Of a stretch of 64,000 nucleotides of DNA, positions 51,077 through 63,100 are shown one piece after another. The first letter of the stretch is position 1; each line of letters starts with the position of its first letter. The stretch lies in assembly GCF_037975245.1 (NCBI RefSeq), contig NC_092562.1, positions 21,841,054-21,905,053 of the forward strand, in the 5' to 3' direction. This DNA is from Apostichopus japonicus (Eukaryota > Echinodermata > Holothuroidea > Aspidochirotida > Stichopodidae). The notes under the pieces were generated by a model, which saw only the letters and a list, made by a program, of their open reading frames with translations, ran no database searches and was not told the origin of the DNA. Both the position numbers and the translations under genes were made by a program.

Positions 51077-54000
51077 GTTTAACATTTCCTTTTGTTTCCA
51101 CCTTTGTATGGTAGTTATTTAAGTATATGGTAGTATGGTTAGTGAGTTACGCCTGTTGTTCTTTCTCTAACACTGCCAAGATAAACGACATATAAATTCC
51201 TCGAGAAACACGCACAGGCTGAACCATTTGTTTTCTCTAGGGAAACACATTTTCCAGAAATTATGTCATCTCAAAAGTACTAGTACCTTTTTACTTTTAA
51301 ATATCATTTGCGGAAATATCACCATCTGTTAAAATCAGTTTAAACATTTAAAAAAATTAATAGGTTATTTCCTGTAAGAAATACACGTTGATCATTTCCT
51401 TAATTTAAGAAATATTAGAAAATTCAGACGATACCACTTTTCAAAAGGGTGAATGATTCCATTGAGACTTTGAACTCAAACATCGCTTTTACTAAATAAG
51501 AATGCAGACACGTACCCCACCTTTGTAAGAGCAAAGATCTTGCCAACGTTTGGTGATTGTCATAAACGAAGAAAACAAATATTGTCAGCGATCTTCTAAG
51601 TCAAACATAAATACTATTACACCGTCAGATATGGGCAGAGATCAATGACTTAACTTGAGATGAAAGCTCGAAGTTTAAAGGCATTGAAGACTCGCCCCAA
51701 ACAGCGTGGCGCCATCTTTAAAAAGAAAAGTTTCCGTTGCTTGCAAGTGAGGGTTTTCTCTTGTCGCTACAAAGTGAAGACAGTAATGAAACGTGATACC
51801 TTGTTACCTTTAGCTGGACCTGAGATGTCCATTGCTGTATCGTTTGTGGGTATTGACCGTAGCTGTATATACTGACTGTACACTAGTGTCTAATTACTGA
51901 CGGTAGCCAGCTGTGTGTGTGTATTTTCTGGGATCGATGGTGGTGTCTAACACTTCTATTACATCTCATTCGAAACTAGATCAGATTACCGGCATTAGAC
52001 GTTTCTTTTTGCGCTAGTCTTCACACCCTTTAAATCGCTGTAGTTTGTCATTTTCTCATACATAACCAATTAAAGTAAAACATCGCCTTTTGTTGTGGAA
52101 TACACAGTCAAGAAACGTATTATATATTGCGGGCGTGGGTGTCTATATGTATCTTTCAAGTCGTTCTGAAATTTACTTTGTATTCAGTGGTATATGCTCA
52201 AGGTATAGGGGAGGGGGTTGTGATCCCCTCCTCCATCGACAGTCAGGGGTAAAGCGTTTAGTCAGGGAATATTTTAGAGCCTAGACCAATTCTCCGGGCT
52301 CGGGGCGCCCTTCCATGATAGTTCATACCTTACCTTAATCAACCGGGGGTGGTGGGAGGGGGAAGGGTGGATGGGCAATACAGAATTTGATCACTACCTC
52401 TGAAATCCTGTGCGCGTTATTGGTCATATTGCATTGTCCTCCCATATTGCCGATTTAGTTCAGCGACCCTAACATCTTCCTGGTACGAGCAGCCTCGTGC
52501 TAGGTACCCACCACAACCCACTTGGGCTACACCGGCTTTATAAATGTCAGATGTAAACCAATGTCAGTATGTTAGTCTCCGTGCACCACATTAGTGTACA
52601 CATATTTTCTTAGTATCACTATTGTTACTTAATTATGTAGTTATTATCCTTCGACCAATTGAACGATCGGTAACTATAAACATGTCTTCTGTTATATTGA
52701 TAATTGAATTTAAAGCAATTAAAATAAAAAAATGTTATCCAAATGTTGTTATTTATTATCTAATCTGCTGAGTGTCACTTAAAACCACGGCTATAATTGA
52801 TCAAACTAGCACCTCTCTAATAGGTTTACCAAATAATCGCTTATCAGCGAGTCGTTACTATTCAATTGGATAATCAACTGAAAACACAAGAATTATTTAT
52901 CAGAAATTCTACATAATCATGAGTTTTTCTTCATTAGTTCAACTTGAAAAGTTAGTGGGGATTTTCAAATCGCATGACAAATTCAACGCAGACTATAGAA
53001 TGTTACAATTGTTTACAGCTTGGTTAGCTTACCCGTATTACCACGGTCTACATTGAGACCGACAAATCGGGCTAATATCTAAAATTGAAGCGTTGGTTTA
53101 TCCTTTCAAGACGATATTATATCACTGATACTCAGCAGGAATACTCCACCTCTTCACCCCTCTCCTCACCCTCTCCTCTCCTCCCCTCTCCTCCCCCTCT
53201 CCTCCCCTCTCCTCACCCCTCTCCTCACCCTCTCCTCACCCCTCTCCTCACCCTCTCCTCACCCCTCTCCTCACCCCTCTCCTCACCCTCTCCTCACTCC
53301 TATCCCCACACCATCTCCTCACCTTTCTCTTCACCCTTCTCCTCACCTCTCTCCTCACCCCCTCTCTTCACCCCTCTCCTCACCCTCTCCTCACCCCTCT
53401 CCTCACCCCACTCCTCACCCCTCTCCTCACTCCTATCCCCACACCATCTCCTCACCTTTCTCTTCACCCTTCTCCTCACCTCTCTCCTCACCCCATCTCC
53501 TCATCCCTCTCCTCACCCCTGTCATCAGCCTCTCCTCTCTCTACCACCGAGTGTGGCTTCACATTCTTCTTCTTCTTTGCAGAGAAAGTTTAGCTATAGT
53601 CTAAGAAAAGTGGTAACTTTCCTGACATAAGATGGTCGAAGAAACACATAATTCGCATAAAAGATTAGATGGTGCCTGTATGAATAGACGTAGGCTAAAG
53701 GCAATGCCTTCAGCTAGTGTATATTCTTGTCTTAAAGTGCGTCCTTATTTAGTAGAAATATCAATCCACGCTGGACGAACAGTATGCGTGAAATAGTCGA
53801 ATTTATCAAGCTTTATCAAGCCTTTATCAAGCGGCCTTGATTGTCTGTGGTGGATCCACATACTAAATGTGAAGTTCCATCCACGCTTTACTGTCATGGT
53901 TCTCATATATACCAGGTTTTCATCATTCGATAACTCAAGTAATTGCTAGCATGAAGTTCGCTCCTAGAATGTCAATCCACTTCAGGAAGTACATGGACGG

Positions 54001-54280
54001 TATTATTTTTCGGTCATTTGAGTCACGTGGGGCGGGGGAGAGGGGGCTGGGAATTTAAAAAAGCGTAGATTTAAGGATTAATATGAGGGCAGGGCTGGAT
54101 AAGAATCTGGAAGTCATCGCCACCTGGTCTCCTTGTTTACATCACTTATTCGGTTACACCTGCTCACCTCAGTTACGATGTAATAAAATACATAACAGTG
54201 ACCGTTTGGGAAATTCAAGTAAATATATAAGATAGCGAAATAATCCACTGAAGACAATAACTCATACATACGTTTTTTAA
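51077..54280. other. Intergenic region
   Basis: Between the start of the collectrin-like gene and the 3' end of the selenoprotein P gene. Contains the CT-rich repeat and small ORFs with no recognisable domain. It should hold the promoter of the collectrin-like gene, just right of 51076; no element was identified there. Confidence 0.6.
53145..53545. repeat. CT-rich simple repeat (CTCCTCACCCCT)n
   Basis: About 400 bp of pyrimidine-rich CTCCTCACC-type units, with a longer duplicated block containing CACACCATCTCCTCACCTTT (53309 and 53440 regions). Long open frames on both strands are repeat artefacts. Confidence 0.9.
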
Positions 54281-54292
54281 GAAGTCGTCGTT

Positions 54293-54298
54293 TTTATT
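54293..54298 (-). promoter_or_regulatory. Candidate polyadenylation signal of selenoprotein P
   Basis: AATAAA on the minus strand shortly after the SECIS-like element, as expected at the 3' end of a selenoprotein mRNA. Confidence 0.5.
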
Positions 54299-54380
54299 TA
54301 TACACCATTGTAGCTGGAAATCTATTCACATCAAAGGATTGTATTTGTAAATTTAGCTCGCGTAGATGCTGGCTCATTTA

Positions 54381-54429
54381 GTCGAGTACACCCTGGCCTG
54401 TGGTACTAGGTTTAAAGGGAGACCGTCAT
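54381..54429 (-). promoter_or_regulatory. SECIS-like element (form 2) in the selenoprotein P 3' region
   Basis: Read on the minus strand: ATGA (54429-54426), 12 nt, AAA (54413-54411), a small hairpin CCT..AGG, then the return strand AGGGTG..AC and an NGAN-type CGAC (54384-54381). A GGTC.CCCT / AGGGTG.AC helix forms with one bulge and a U.U mismatch. These are the parts of a eukaryotic SECIS: quartet, apical adenosines, extra top helix. It sits after the SELENOP-like coding exons on the same strand and ~85 nt before an AATAAA. Helix pairing near the quartet is imperfect. Confidence 0.6.
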
Positions 54430-54441
54430 TAAGCATTATTA

Positions 54442-54771
54442 CGAGAAAAATATACAGAATCGGTTGATGAAGAGATTTGGCAACACTTGTAAATAAAATG
54501 AGAAAAGGCATAGCTAATTGCCCAATGCTGTAAACAATTATGAAGTACAATCTAATCTACACATAAGCAGAAGACTGTTTAAGGCTTAATTGTCGAAATG
54601 AAAAACGAGAAAAATTATATAAAATCGGTCGATGATGGAAAGATTTGGCATCAGTTGTAAATAAAAATGAAAAGGCATAGTTAATTTTTCAATACTGTTA
54701 ACAATTATAAAGTACAATCTAATCTACAAATAAGCAGATGAATGTTAAAGGCTTAATTGTCGAAATGAAAA
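54442..54771. repeat. Direct tandem duplication, ~164-bp unit, two copies
   Basis: Units at about 54442-54605 and 54606-54771 share CGAGAAAAA, TTTGGCA, GTAAATAAAA, AAAGGCATAG and AAGTACAATCTAATCTAC, then AGGCTTAATTGTCGAAATG. They lie in the probable 3' UTR of selenoprotein P, just before the SECIS-like element in the direction of transcription. Confidence 0.85.
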
Positions 54772-56372
54772 AAAAAAAAATCTTTAGAGCAAGATCACGC
54801 AATATTAATAGGTCACTCGAAGGTAATTAAAGGGAACACAACTACAAAAAAAAACAAAAAACAATCGCCTCTGAATATCTCGACTATAGTCCAACATATG
54901 ATTGTTGAATTAAAGGTAGAGATGTTTTTTTCTAGATAAATCCTTTGTTACTTCAGGATAGGATATTCATGGCAGGTATATGACGTCATCATACCCTACG
55001 TTCTCTTAACAATACCTTGAAAGGCACTGTAATAATGTCTTCTTCGTATAAACCTTAATACGTTTGAAGATAATGTTCAGCTCTGACTGTTCTCTACGCT
55101 GGGCTAATAATTTCGTCAAAATGCTAAAATGGAAGTATATTACCTGGCAATATGGATAAACGATTGTACACAGTGTAAAGAAGGATACATAGTGTGAGCT
55201 CTATGGCCAAAAATGATGACGTCATTTACTCTGATGTTGCCAGCTGCATTCGTAAATTTATGAAGCTGAAAATTCAATATGATTGAAATAACACATGCTT
55301 TTTATGATGTGATCCTCCGTTAATAACCTGCTTTCCACCCCATCCTGATACTCTTTTAATGCTTTTATGAGGGAGTCGGAGTGGTGGTGGTGAGGGAAGG
55401 GGGGGGGGACGAGGAGGTTAAAGGGGTAGATAAATGTTCACTTACTTTCAGTTAATAGGCAGTGTAGGAAGTTCCTAAGACTGTTAAAACTATTGTTCAG
55501 AGTCGGTACCTAGGATTTATCAAAACCTATGATAATTCCAGATGTATGGTTTCGAAACTTTTGGAACAAATCGAGGAGAGGGGAAAGAGAGCAAAGTAAC
55601 CTCTTTAAAAACGAGTTTACAAAATTGGTGAGCGCCTATGGGTGTCAATACAGATAAACAATTGTGTGTTTACTTTGTTACTTTGGTGTTTACTCCGAGT
55701 TAATTTTCATGTAGCTGCAAACTTGATTCGGAAAGGAGACGGTAATCACGTGACGATGACGACGAGTTATCAAATGCTGGTTTACTATCACATATTTATC
55801 TGCAATGCAATCAGAAATAAGTATCTGAGGAAGATATGCGAGAAAAGAAAGACTTAGACATTTTTATATTACAAGTATGGAACGATTTCCTTATATATAA
55901 GTGAAGGCTTCTATGTTCTATGTCATTACACCATGGGGCATTCACGTATACGTGTGGATAAGTATACGATTAAATCATTGGATAATTACGTTAATTATAT
56001 GATAACGACCGGTAATTATCCTCAACTGATAATTATAATTGATTCAAAAGAGTAAGGTTACTTACTTGGGTGGAATGTATGATTATGAATATTAATCGTT
56101 ATGCCATTTTTCACTGAATGACGTCATGGCGCATTGTGCCACGTTGATGTTACTAAGGTTACCATCTGTCGACGATGTCTGTGTACATATAGCCTATACA
56201 AATGTCACAAGTTGGATCTATCGTCTGCTCAAATTGTGCACACATTCACATGTTGTACTGCCAAGTGACTGAAGTCATCTATTAGTAATTGTGTTTGATA
56301 TACAGTAATAACGTTGTAAATACAACTAAATCTTACCGTTAATATTGGCTGTTCTGTGTACTTTCTTACTCA

Positions 56373-56484
56373 TTAGGTGCTGTCGCATGTACACTGACTA
56401 TTCCCTGTGATGGCGCTCCTCACTGCATTCTCAACATCACTATTGCCGTAGGGTAACCTGACACGTGTGATGAGCTGCCCACAT
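56373..56484 (-). CDS. Selenoprotein P exon 3 (terminal coding exon)
   Basis: Acceptor TTTGTTTCCGACAG. Encodes (R)CGQLITRVRLPYGNSDVEN followed by AVRSAITGNSQCTCDST and TAA, matching RCGRLVYHLGLPF..VEEAIK..YCEKKCGNC of SELENOP. A GTAAGA at 56335-56330, after the stop, could start a 3'-UTR intron. Confidence 0.88.
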
Positions 56485-59400
56485 CTGTCGGAAACAAATT
56501 TTAAGTGAAATAGGAAAATATGCCTCTGTATGTCATTATGATATTACTACATTGGCAATTTCTTGCAATGTGTCCGTATACAAACGAATTATGCCAGACA
56601 CTTATGACGCAAGATCTTGTTGAGCGCCATCTACTTTTTCCGGGGATTTATTGGAACGCGTCCTCCATTCTCCGCAAAATTACTGAGAGAATAGTTGAGG
56701 AGGGATAAAAGCGAGAGAGGTAAAAGCGAATGTCGTAATCTTCTATCATTTCGACTCGTGGAATATGTGATGATTTACGCAAAGTATTGGCCGTATAATA
56801 AAGAACATTGCACATATTTTATAAGAAAACAGTTCGCGGTTGAAATGAAAATGAAGACTTATTTTGCTATAAACTGCGTTGCTGATTTGAGAATCCAAGA
56901 TGCTATCATTTTTTTTACGACACTGCAGACAAATTAATAAAATAGAAAATAGTTTGAAGGTGTCGGAATACTGATCCTTCTACGTCATATAATGTTCCAT
57001 TATATAGTTTCAATTTCTAACTGACAAACCACAGCTTCTCTGTAGACCAACATTTAAAGGCCTTCTGCATGTTTTGTTATCTCTACGGTATATACTTTAC
57101 GTATCAAAGAGTATAACTTATGAATTCCGATCTTAGGTAAGTTGACTGTTAACATATGGGGTGCTATATAAGTGAATTCCAGGTCGGATACGATCCGAAA
57201 TTAGAAAACATTTAAAAAATAATCATAAGTTGCCTTTCTTCTTTCTTAAAGCCATCATTAAAATGACAAGAAAATATTTGCAATGGAGTAGATGTAGTAT
57301 TTCAATTTCATTTTTCTAAAGGAGGTTTTGCAGAGAGTAAAAGTGATGATGATGTCAGCCCAACTACATACCAGACTGAACGTAACTCGAGTACATTTTG
57401 CCATACTCGTACGCGTACTCTTAGGTTTGTACTCATTGGTTTGTACTTATTGGTTTGTACACATGGGTTTGTATCATTATCAGTTATGAATAATAATGGA
57501 AACATTTTAATTCATACGAACAAATTCATATATTATAGTAGGACAGTATATATCGATGCGTCCCTATGTATGAACCAACTAGTCCAACCCGGCAGATTTC
57601 ATACTAAATTGAACTATATTAATGACAACCAACGATGAACTAATTGGTTTATAATTAACTTTCTATCAGTTTTAATGAGAGATTACATTGATAACGTCAT
57701 TGTATCCTCCTTCCTGTAGCAGAATTACCTCTTACCTATCATATATAAGGACATCATCTTTTTCCCCGTCCAGTTTAGTCCAGATGTCGAGAGCATCTGT
57801 ATCTTGATAAACAGGGAAGCTGACACGTCCTTCAAGAATTGAAATGTATCTGGAGGTCCAAGAACCCTTCAAGTTTACACCCATAAATGTGACGTCAGAA
57901 TAACTTTCTCCGACAAGAGCCGATCGGAGCGATTCCAACCTATTGGATGGAGAATATTTTAATGGGAATCGAGAATATAACAATCATGGGAAAACATTAG
58001 CGATCAAGAAGCCTACTAGGTATGACTTCATTCATTGAATATTTAATTAAAAGGATGACTCTTCGCCTATACTTTTAGGTTCGCTAATTCAAACAAAAAA
58101 CAAAATAATGTTGAGGGCTGGTCACCTTATGTTCAATATCTAATATGTCTTTCGTTACAGTGATATTTAATATATATTAGATGTCTGCAATGTTCCTGCA
58201 TTCGAAACAAGCGTACTCTAAACGATAAACGCTGCGGAGTTTTAATAGAGCAAGTGTAGGAGTTGATCCATCGGTCTTGTTTGAGACTCATGAAACAAGA
58301 CTCCCACCACCACCCGCCCCCTTTTTATTACACATTCTCGTCTACAAAGGTTGTATATTAAATTTTCAGATTGAAGACATACATAACGAAAGAGTAGTGC
58401 GAAGTTACGTGCCCTATACTACTGCCAGAAGCATTCACAAAAACTAGAGCACCAATGGTGCAGAAGCTCATACCTTTTCGAGCTGAAAAATGTAGGGCCC
58501 ACAAAACCAATTTTGGGCCCATGAGGGATACCCCCCCCCCCTCCGTTAGCAGAATCCTGGCCACACCACTGGCTATATTTCCTATTTTCCCCTTTAAATC
58601 CTATTTTACCCACTCTCTCAAACAATACCACTGACCTACCCTATTAAACTTTCTCCCCTCTACCTTAGCAGACATAACTTCACAAGCACTCCCTACAAGA
58701 TATAACTTCACAAGCTGCCTACATACATCAGGCTCAAAGACTTCTAAGAATCGGCAAGTGCTGATTGGCTATAGGGCTCTCATGCTTACAGTTCAACAGT
58801 TAATAACAACTCCCAGTCCTGCTTTAATTCCACTAACAGCCTCTGCAGAGCTTAACCACAAATGTAAACAAACACTGCAGACACTGGGAGACAAATTAAA
58901 GGAGCTTTGGCAAAAAGTGAAGGCGCAGATTTTTTTAAACAATGGTGATTAATTGTAATTAACTAACTTTTGACCAAAATTTTTTAGGCATCACCTTATT
59001 CATACACAATCCAACAATCATCAGTTCAACTTTGAATATGATCCATCAAAATCTTGAGGAGATTGAGATATTTGAAAATATTACAAAGAATGACCCCCGA
59101 TGACCCCCTAAATGACATTTGACCTCAATTTTCTGAACACCCCTCGTAACTCTCATCCCGAGGAACATTGTGACCAAGTTTCATTATAATTGGCCATACA
59201 CTGTACGAACAGGAGCAATTTGAAAATATAGGGCCGCGGCCCGGGCCACAAAAGACCCCTAGTTGATCTTTGATCTCAAATTCATGAACACCCTGAAGGT
59301 AGAACTACCATAGTACTATCGTGACAAACCCTCAACATTGTACCATGGAATCTGTAGGAGAAGAAGCATTTTGCGTATTTCCACAAAATGGCCCATTACG

Positions 59401-60129
59401 GCCCACAGGTGACCTTTGACCCCAAATTTTGGACCATCTCTGATGGCCCTATACCCAATGGTCCTTGTGTCCAAGTTTCATGAAATTCCATCAAACACTG
59501 TGCGCGGCGAGTGGGAGCGGTTTTACCAATTGTTGACGGATAGAGTGATAGAGTGATAGAATGATAGAGTGATAGAGTGATAGACGCCGCACTGTAACAA
59601 TAGCTCACACCAGCATGCTGGTATGAGCTAAAAAACCCATTAAATTTGTACCTTCGCCATAAAAAAAAATACTACGAAGATGTGCATGGTTCGAACTAGA
59701 GATACAGAAAATTTCCAGTATATTTTTTGATCAGTAATCAACTTCGGCCACCGGGATATCCCTATAACACTCGAACTAAAGTATTTCCCTTGAGGGTGAT
59801 TATATACTCAAACAATAAAAGTGGTAATACTATGCAACCGTCGGAGAGAAAGGTTTCCTTTAAATTTAAAATTATCATTTGTTTTTCCTCCCTAATTCAA
59901 TCACTTCACTAACTTTTTTAAATCCAACTTACCTCGAGGATCTCCAAATACTGAAACCTCATGTGGACTTCATGAGCATGACAACCACAAAGTCACCTCT
60001 CGCAGTAACCATGGGATCGTCACCACCTGTTATGGTCCAGGTTGGAGGAAGCTGGCACTCGCCCCCAGTGTCCTGGGCATGGCTCAGGAGGGGCAACAGA
60101 GCCACCAGAAACGGTAGGAGATTCACCAT
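56373..60129 (-). CDS. Selenoprotein P, short form with one selenocysteine (3 coding exons)
   Basis: Secreted thioredoxin-like selenoprotein. Coding exons in order: 60129-59933, 57939-57736, 56484-56373; GT..AG borders, phases fit, 513 nt, 170 residues. Residues 1-18 are a signal peptide. Residues 24-40 (ECQLPPTW..DDPM) match the start of the SELENOP domain. Codon 57 is TGA (59961-59959); reading it as selenocysteine gives KSTUGFSIWRSSRLESLR, aligned residue for residue with ASUYLCILQASKLEDLR of vertebrate SELENOP. The frame across TGA and the intron is exactly the one needed for exon 2 (SFPVYQDTDALDIWTKLDGE, KDDVLIYDR) and exon 3 (RCGQLITRVRLPYGNSDVEN). It stops with TAA after CTCDST, so the His-rich and Sec-rich C-terminal part of vertebrate SELENOP is absent. 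The usual U-x-x-C site is U-x-x-S here. A SECIS-like element lies downstream. Confidence 0.88.
57736..57939 (-). CDS. Selenoprotein P exon 2
   Basis: Acceptor TTCTCCATCCAATAG, donor GTAAGA. Encodes LESLRSALVGESYSDVTFMG, then SWTSRYISILEGRV, FPVYQDTDALDIWTKLDGEK and DDVLIYD. These match the SELENOP blocks LEDLR, IPVYQQ, DVWTLLNGSKDDFLIYDR. Confidence 0.92.
58950..59535. repeat. Degenerate dispersed repeat with TGACCTTTGACC-type units
   Basis: Several drifted units of the form ATGACATTTGACCTCAATTT / TTGATCTTTGATCTCAAATT / GTGACCTTTGACCCCAAATT, each followed by AACACCC-like and CAAGTTTCAT-like blocks. It lies in intron 1 of selenoprotein P and ends at a GTGATAGA simple repeat and a palindrome. 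Class unknown. Confidence 0.55.
59538..59585. repeat. (GATAGAGT)n simple repeat
   Basis: About six 9-bp GTGATAGA units, in intron 1 of selenoprotein P. Confidence 0.85.
59602..59629. repeat. 28-bp near-perfect palindrome
   Basis: AGCTCACACCAGCA is followed directly by TGCTGGTATGAGCT; 13 of 14 positions pair. It may be the end of the dispersed repeat beside it. Confidence 0.7.
59933..60129 (-). CDS. Selenoprotein P exon 1 with in-frame TGA (Sec)
   Basis: Starts MVNLLPFLVALLPLLSHAQ (signal peptide). An upstream in-frame ATG at 60180 would put extra hydrophilic residues before it and is less likely. TGA at 59961-59959 is codon 57; eight codons plus two bases follow before the GAG|GTAAGT donor, consistent with readthrough and not a terminal stop. 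Confidence 0.88.
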
Positions 60130-63100
60130 CTTTGGTTGTCTTAATACGTGTAAAAACAATGAAAACCAAATGAAGCACAAGAAGAAGAAAGTAATATTAT
60201 CATAGCATCAGGTAGAAAGATGAATTTTATTTGACTGGTTCCGAAACATATAGGGCTTTAAATATAGCAGTCGGCTATTATGACCGCTGATCAATGAAAG
60301 TTGTTTCGTGGTAGCAAGCTGAAGAGGTCTAAGTTTGGCAGTTCAACGCTACAGTTTGATGGTTACATATAATCGACCATCCATGCAGGGAAGTAGTACC
60401 CAAAACCAGGAGCTGTTAGCGATGACAAGTTATTGGCGTAGAAAGCTACCAAAAGGTGAGGCGGGTGGGGTGGGGTGGGGTGGGGAGGGGGCACTATTCC
60501 TGCGCCTGTTCTTGCGTCTACATACATCTGTTACTGTATAGTGGTCAACATTGCGTAAGGATATTCAATATTGGGTTAAACAGTTAAAATTGGAGTCGGA
60601 ACGTATCGGTAGACTTTTGTATGCCTATTTTTCTAAGATGTCTCAATTACTATATTACAAGTGATGTCTCAGTCACTGTGTTGCTACATGATACTTCGAA
60701 CTGCTTTTACCTCATTGTACTATTACAATACTATTTGTGGGCGTATTCAATGAGAAAACCCCTCTATGGAAGGGGTGGTGAGGTGGTGGGGGTGGTGGGG
60801 AGGTGGGGCGGGAGTGTCGAAATGAAGGAACTGGAGTGACACCCAACGGTATAATGCTAAGTACCACAATCAGGACAAAAAAAAATATTTCAGACAACAA
60901 AGAAGCGAGGTGCAGTAATGAATAACGGGAGTTCATAAAGTAAGTTTTACCTTACGTTAATATTAAATATCTCCAGGTTTTCAAAGCAGATCAGGTTCCC
61001 AGAATTTAAAGCTTTTTAAGCTTCAGTTATTGGCATCCCTTCTCTAGTTAATGTTTTCATCACATGACTTCGCATTTGGGTTAATTAAACATATTTGAAA
61101 TTATTTAATCATACATGACATTTTACCTCAAGTTTGTTCAACTTGACTGCTGTAGAAGGAAATGTATTCACAGACAATTTCTCTGTCCAAGACTAGGAGA
61201 CTATATGAAGCGGAAGTTCAAAGGTGATAGTAACCCCCCCCCCCCCGTTAATGGAACAAGATATCCCCTCCCTGTTACTGGAACAAGATACAGAAAACAC
61301 TTAATTATTTCCTTCACCGAAAACACGCACCGCATATGAAGTTCATTGAAATATCTCTATCAATCTCATAAAATGTCTACTTTTCAAATTTTAATTTCAT
61401 ATTTGGAAACTGGAATGGTACAGCCTTATTTCTGTGTACTTTTCTTTTTTTCCTATTGGGAAATCAATCATTAGTAAAGGAAGAAGGTCCTCTCAGTGGA
61501 GATAAATTATGAGATTGCACGCACATAGATGTCTAACAATCTCACGTTATTGGGATAAATTTAAAAAAAAAAATTAATTGTCTGCCCTTCGCTATTAACC
61601 AACAAAACGGTAGCATTCCCCTACTTGTTGATTTCATACCTGGACAGAACACAGCATAAATCAAATGACTTTTCTAAAATTATCTTCAACAAATAGGACC
61701 TACAGCACCGAGTATACTGCATGGTTCGTGTATAACTTCCGTGATTACCGAGTAGCATAATACCACAGCTTCAGTTGCTATTTAATTGGCTACGAAAAGG
61801 TGTAGCAACCAACATCGCAACATACTGGGCTACGTATGATTTTAACACCAGAACAATAAGAAATCTTGATAGTAGATAAATAACCAGATATAAATTTTAA
61901 ATAAAATCGGAAAAGATATTTACCTCTCCTTGGTTTCTTATATTATATCTCTCTTTCTGACTGAATCATTCAACTCGTCGTTTACCACTGAACGAAGTTG
62001 TTGAAATCTGTCTGGACCTCCTCTGAGAGAAACTTACCTCGTTTCGTAAGCCAAACTGCAAATTTATGTAATGAAATGTTCATGGTGACCTTTAGATCAC
62101 GTGTCATAGCAACGTGATTTGTTTCCATGGTGAAAGAAGGCACAGCTGATGGTTTGGATTGTAGAAAAGAGCCTAAACAATCGATCCAACTGCTGTGGTA
62201 GTGACCTTGTCCCTATGACGTGTGATTGTCTAACTTATCGTTGGGTCATTTACCTACGTAGCTGTTTAGAAATTATTCGGCACTGTCGCATTTTCAAGGC
62301 AAGCAGAGTAGTCAGCAGTCGCGAAGCAGGCAGTGTCCAAGTTGAGTTACGAAAGTTCCTATTTTGAAGTTACAAAACCAGACAGTTCAAGGAAATCCAT
62401 TGACTATGAATACATGACAGCCGTCTGTTATATCACGTCAGAGCACAGCATGACACAGAACGTACTTGAATTTAGAAAAACAGTTCCTGCGCTTTCGCTC
62501 TTCCCAGGGAGATGCTGTATACAAGAACCCCCTGCACTATACCAGAGCCCTTCAGCATACCCGACGGTGAAGGGGTCACTTCTCCCCTCCCACCTCCCTC
62601 TCTCATATCTTGGATGTGATTGGAAGAGGCAACGGGGTCTTCAGACTTTATACGATAGAAAACTTAATATTTTTATTTTCCGCGGGAATTTGATGAGCAA
62701 CCATAGATTTCATATTAAAAGCTGGACTATTAAAATGTACCACACCCACACATGAGCAAGAAGCTTCGATTTCACCTCCGACATATCAGATTAACTGATG
62801 TCTGAGGAAGAAAGGAAGGGAGGGCGTGAGGGGGGGGGAGGGGTCTAAGAGGGGCATTACATAAGATTACGTTTAAATGTGATCCAAGTTATAAATGGGT
62901 AAGTGTAGAGAAATGGATTGCCTTTGGATATTAAATGAATATGAAGGTATGACTGTTAAGTGTGACCGAATCTGAAGTTTCTTGTTGGTTCTGAGAGTCA
63001 ATTCAATGTTCATTCTATTCGGTGTTATCAAAATCACTTGGTGTTATCAAATTGAACTATAATTAGACTATCATACCCATCATTCCCCTCTCACCATCCG

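Noticed and set aside
53085..53630. 181-codon Ser/Pro/Leu-rich frame
   Set aside because: It is a translation of the CT-rich simple repeat; the complementary strand is open as well.
58520..58575. Possible end of another hAT-like element (CCTGGCCACACCACTG)
   Set aside because: No matching opposite end or target-site duplication could be found nearby.
59959..60180. Short protein ending at the TGA in exon 1 of selenoprotein P
   Set aside because: The frame continues past the TGA with clear SELENOP similarity and the correct splice phase, so the TGA is read as selenocysteine and not as the end of the gene.
62333..62755. 140-codon plus-strand frame near the right end
   Set aside because: No recognisable domain, no matching splice exons, and ordinary intergenic base composition.
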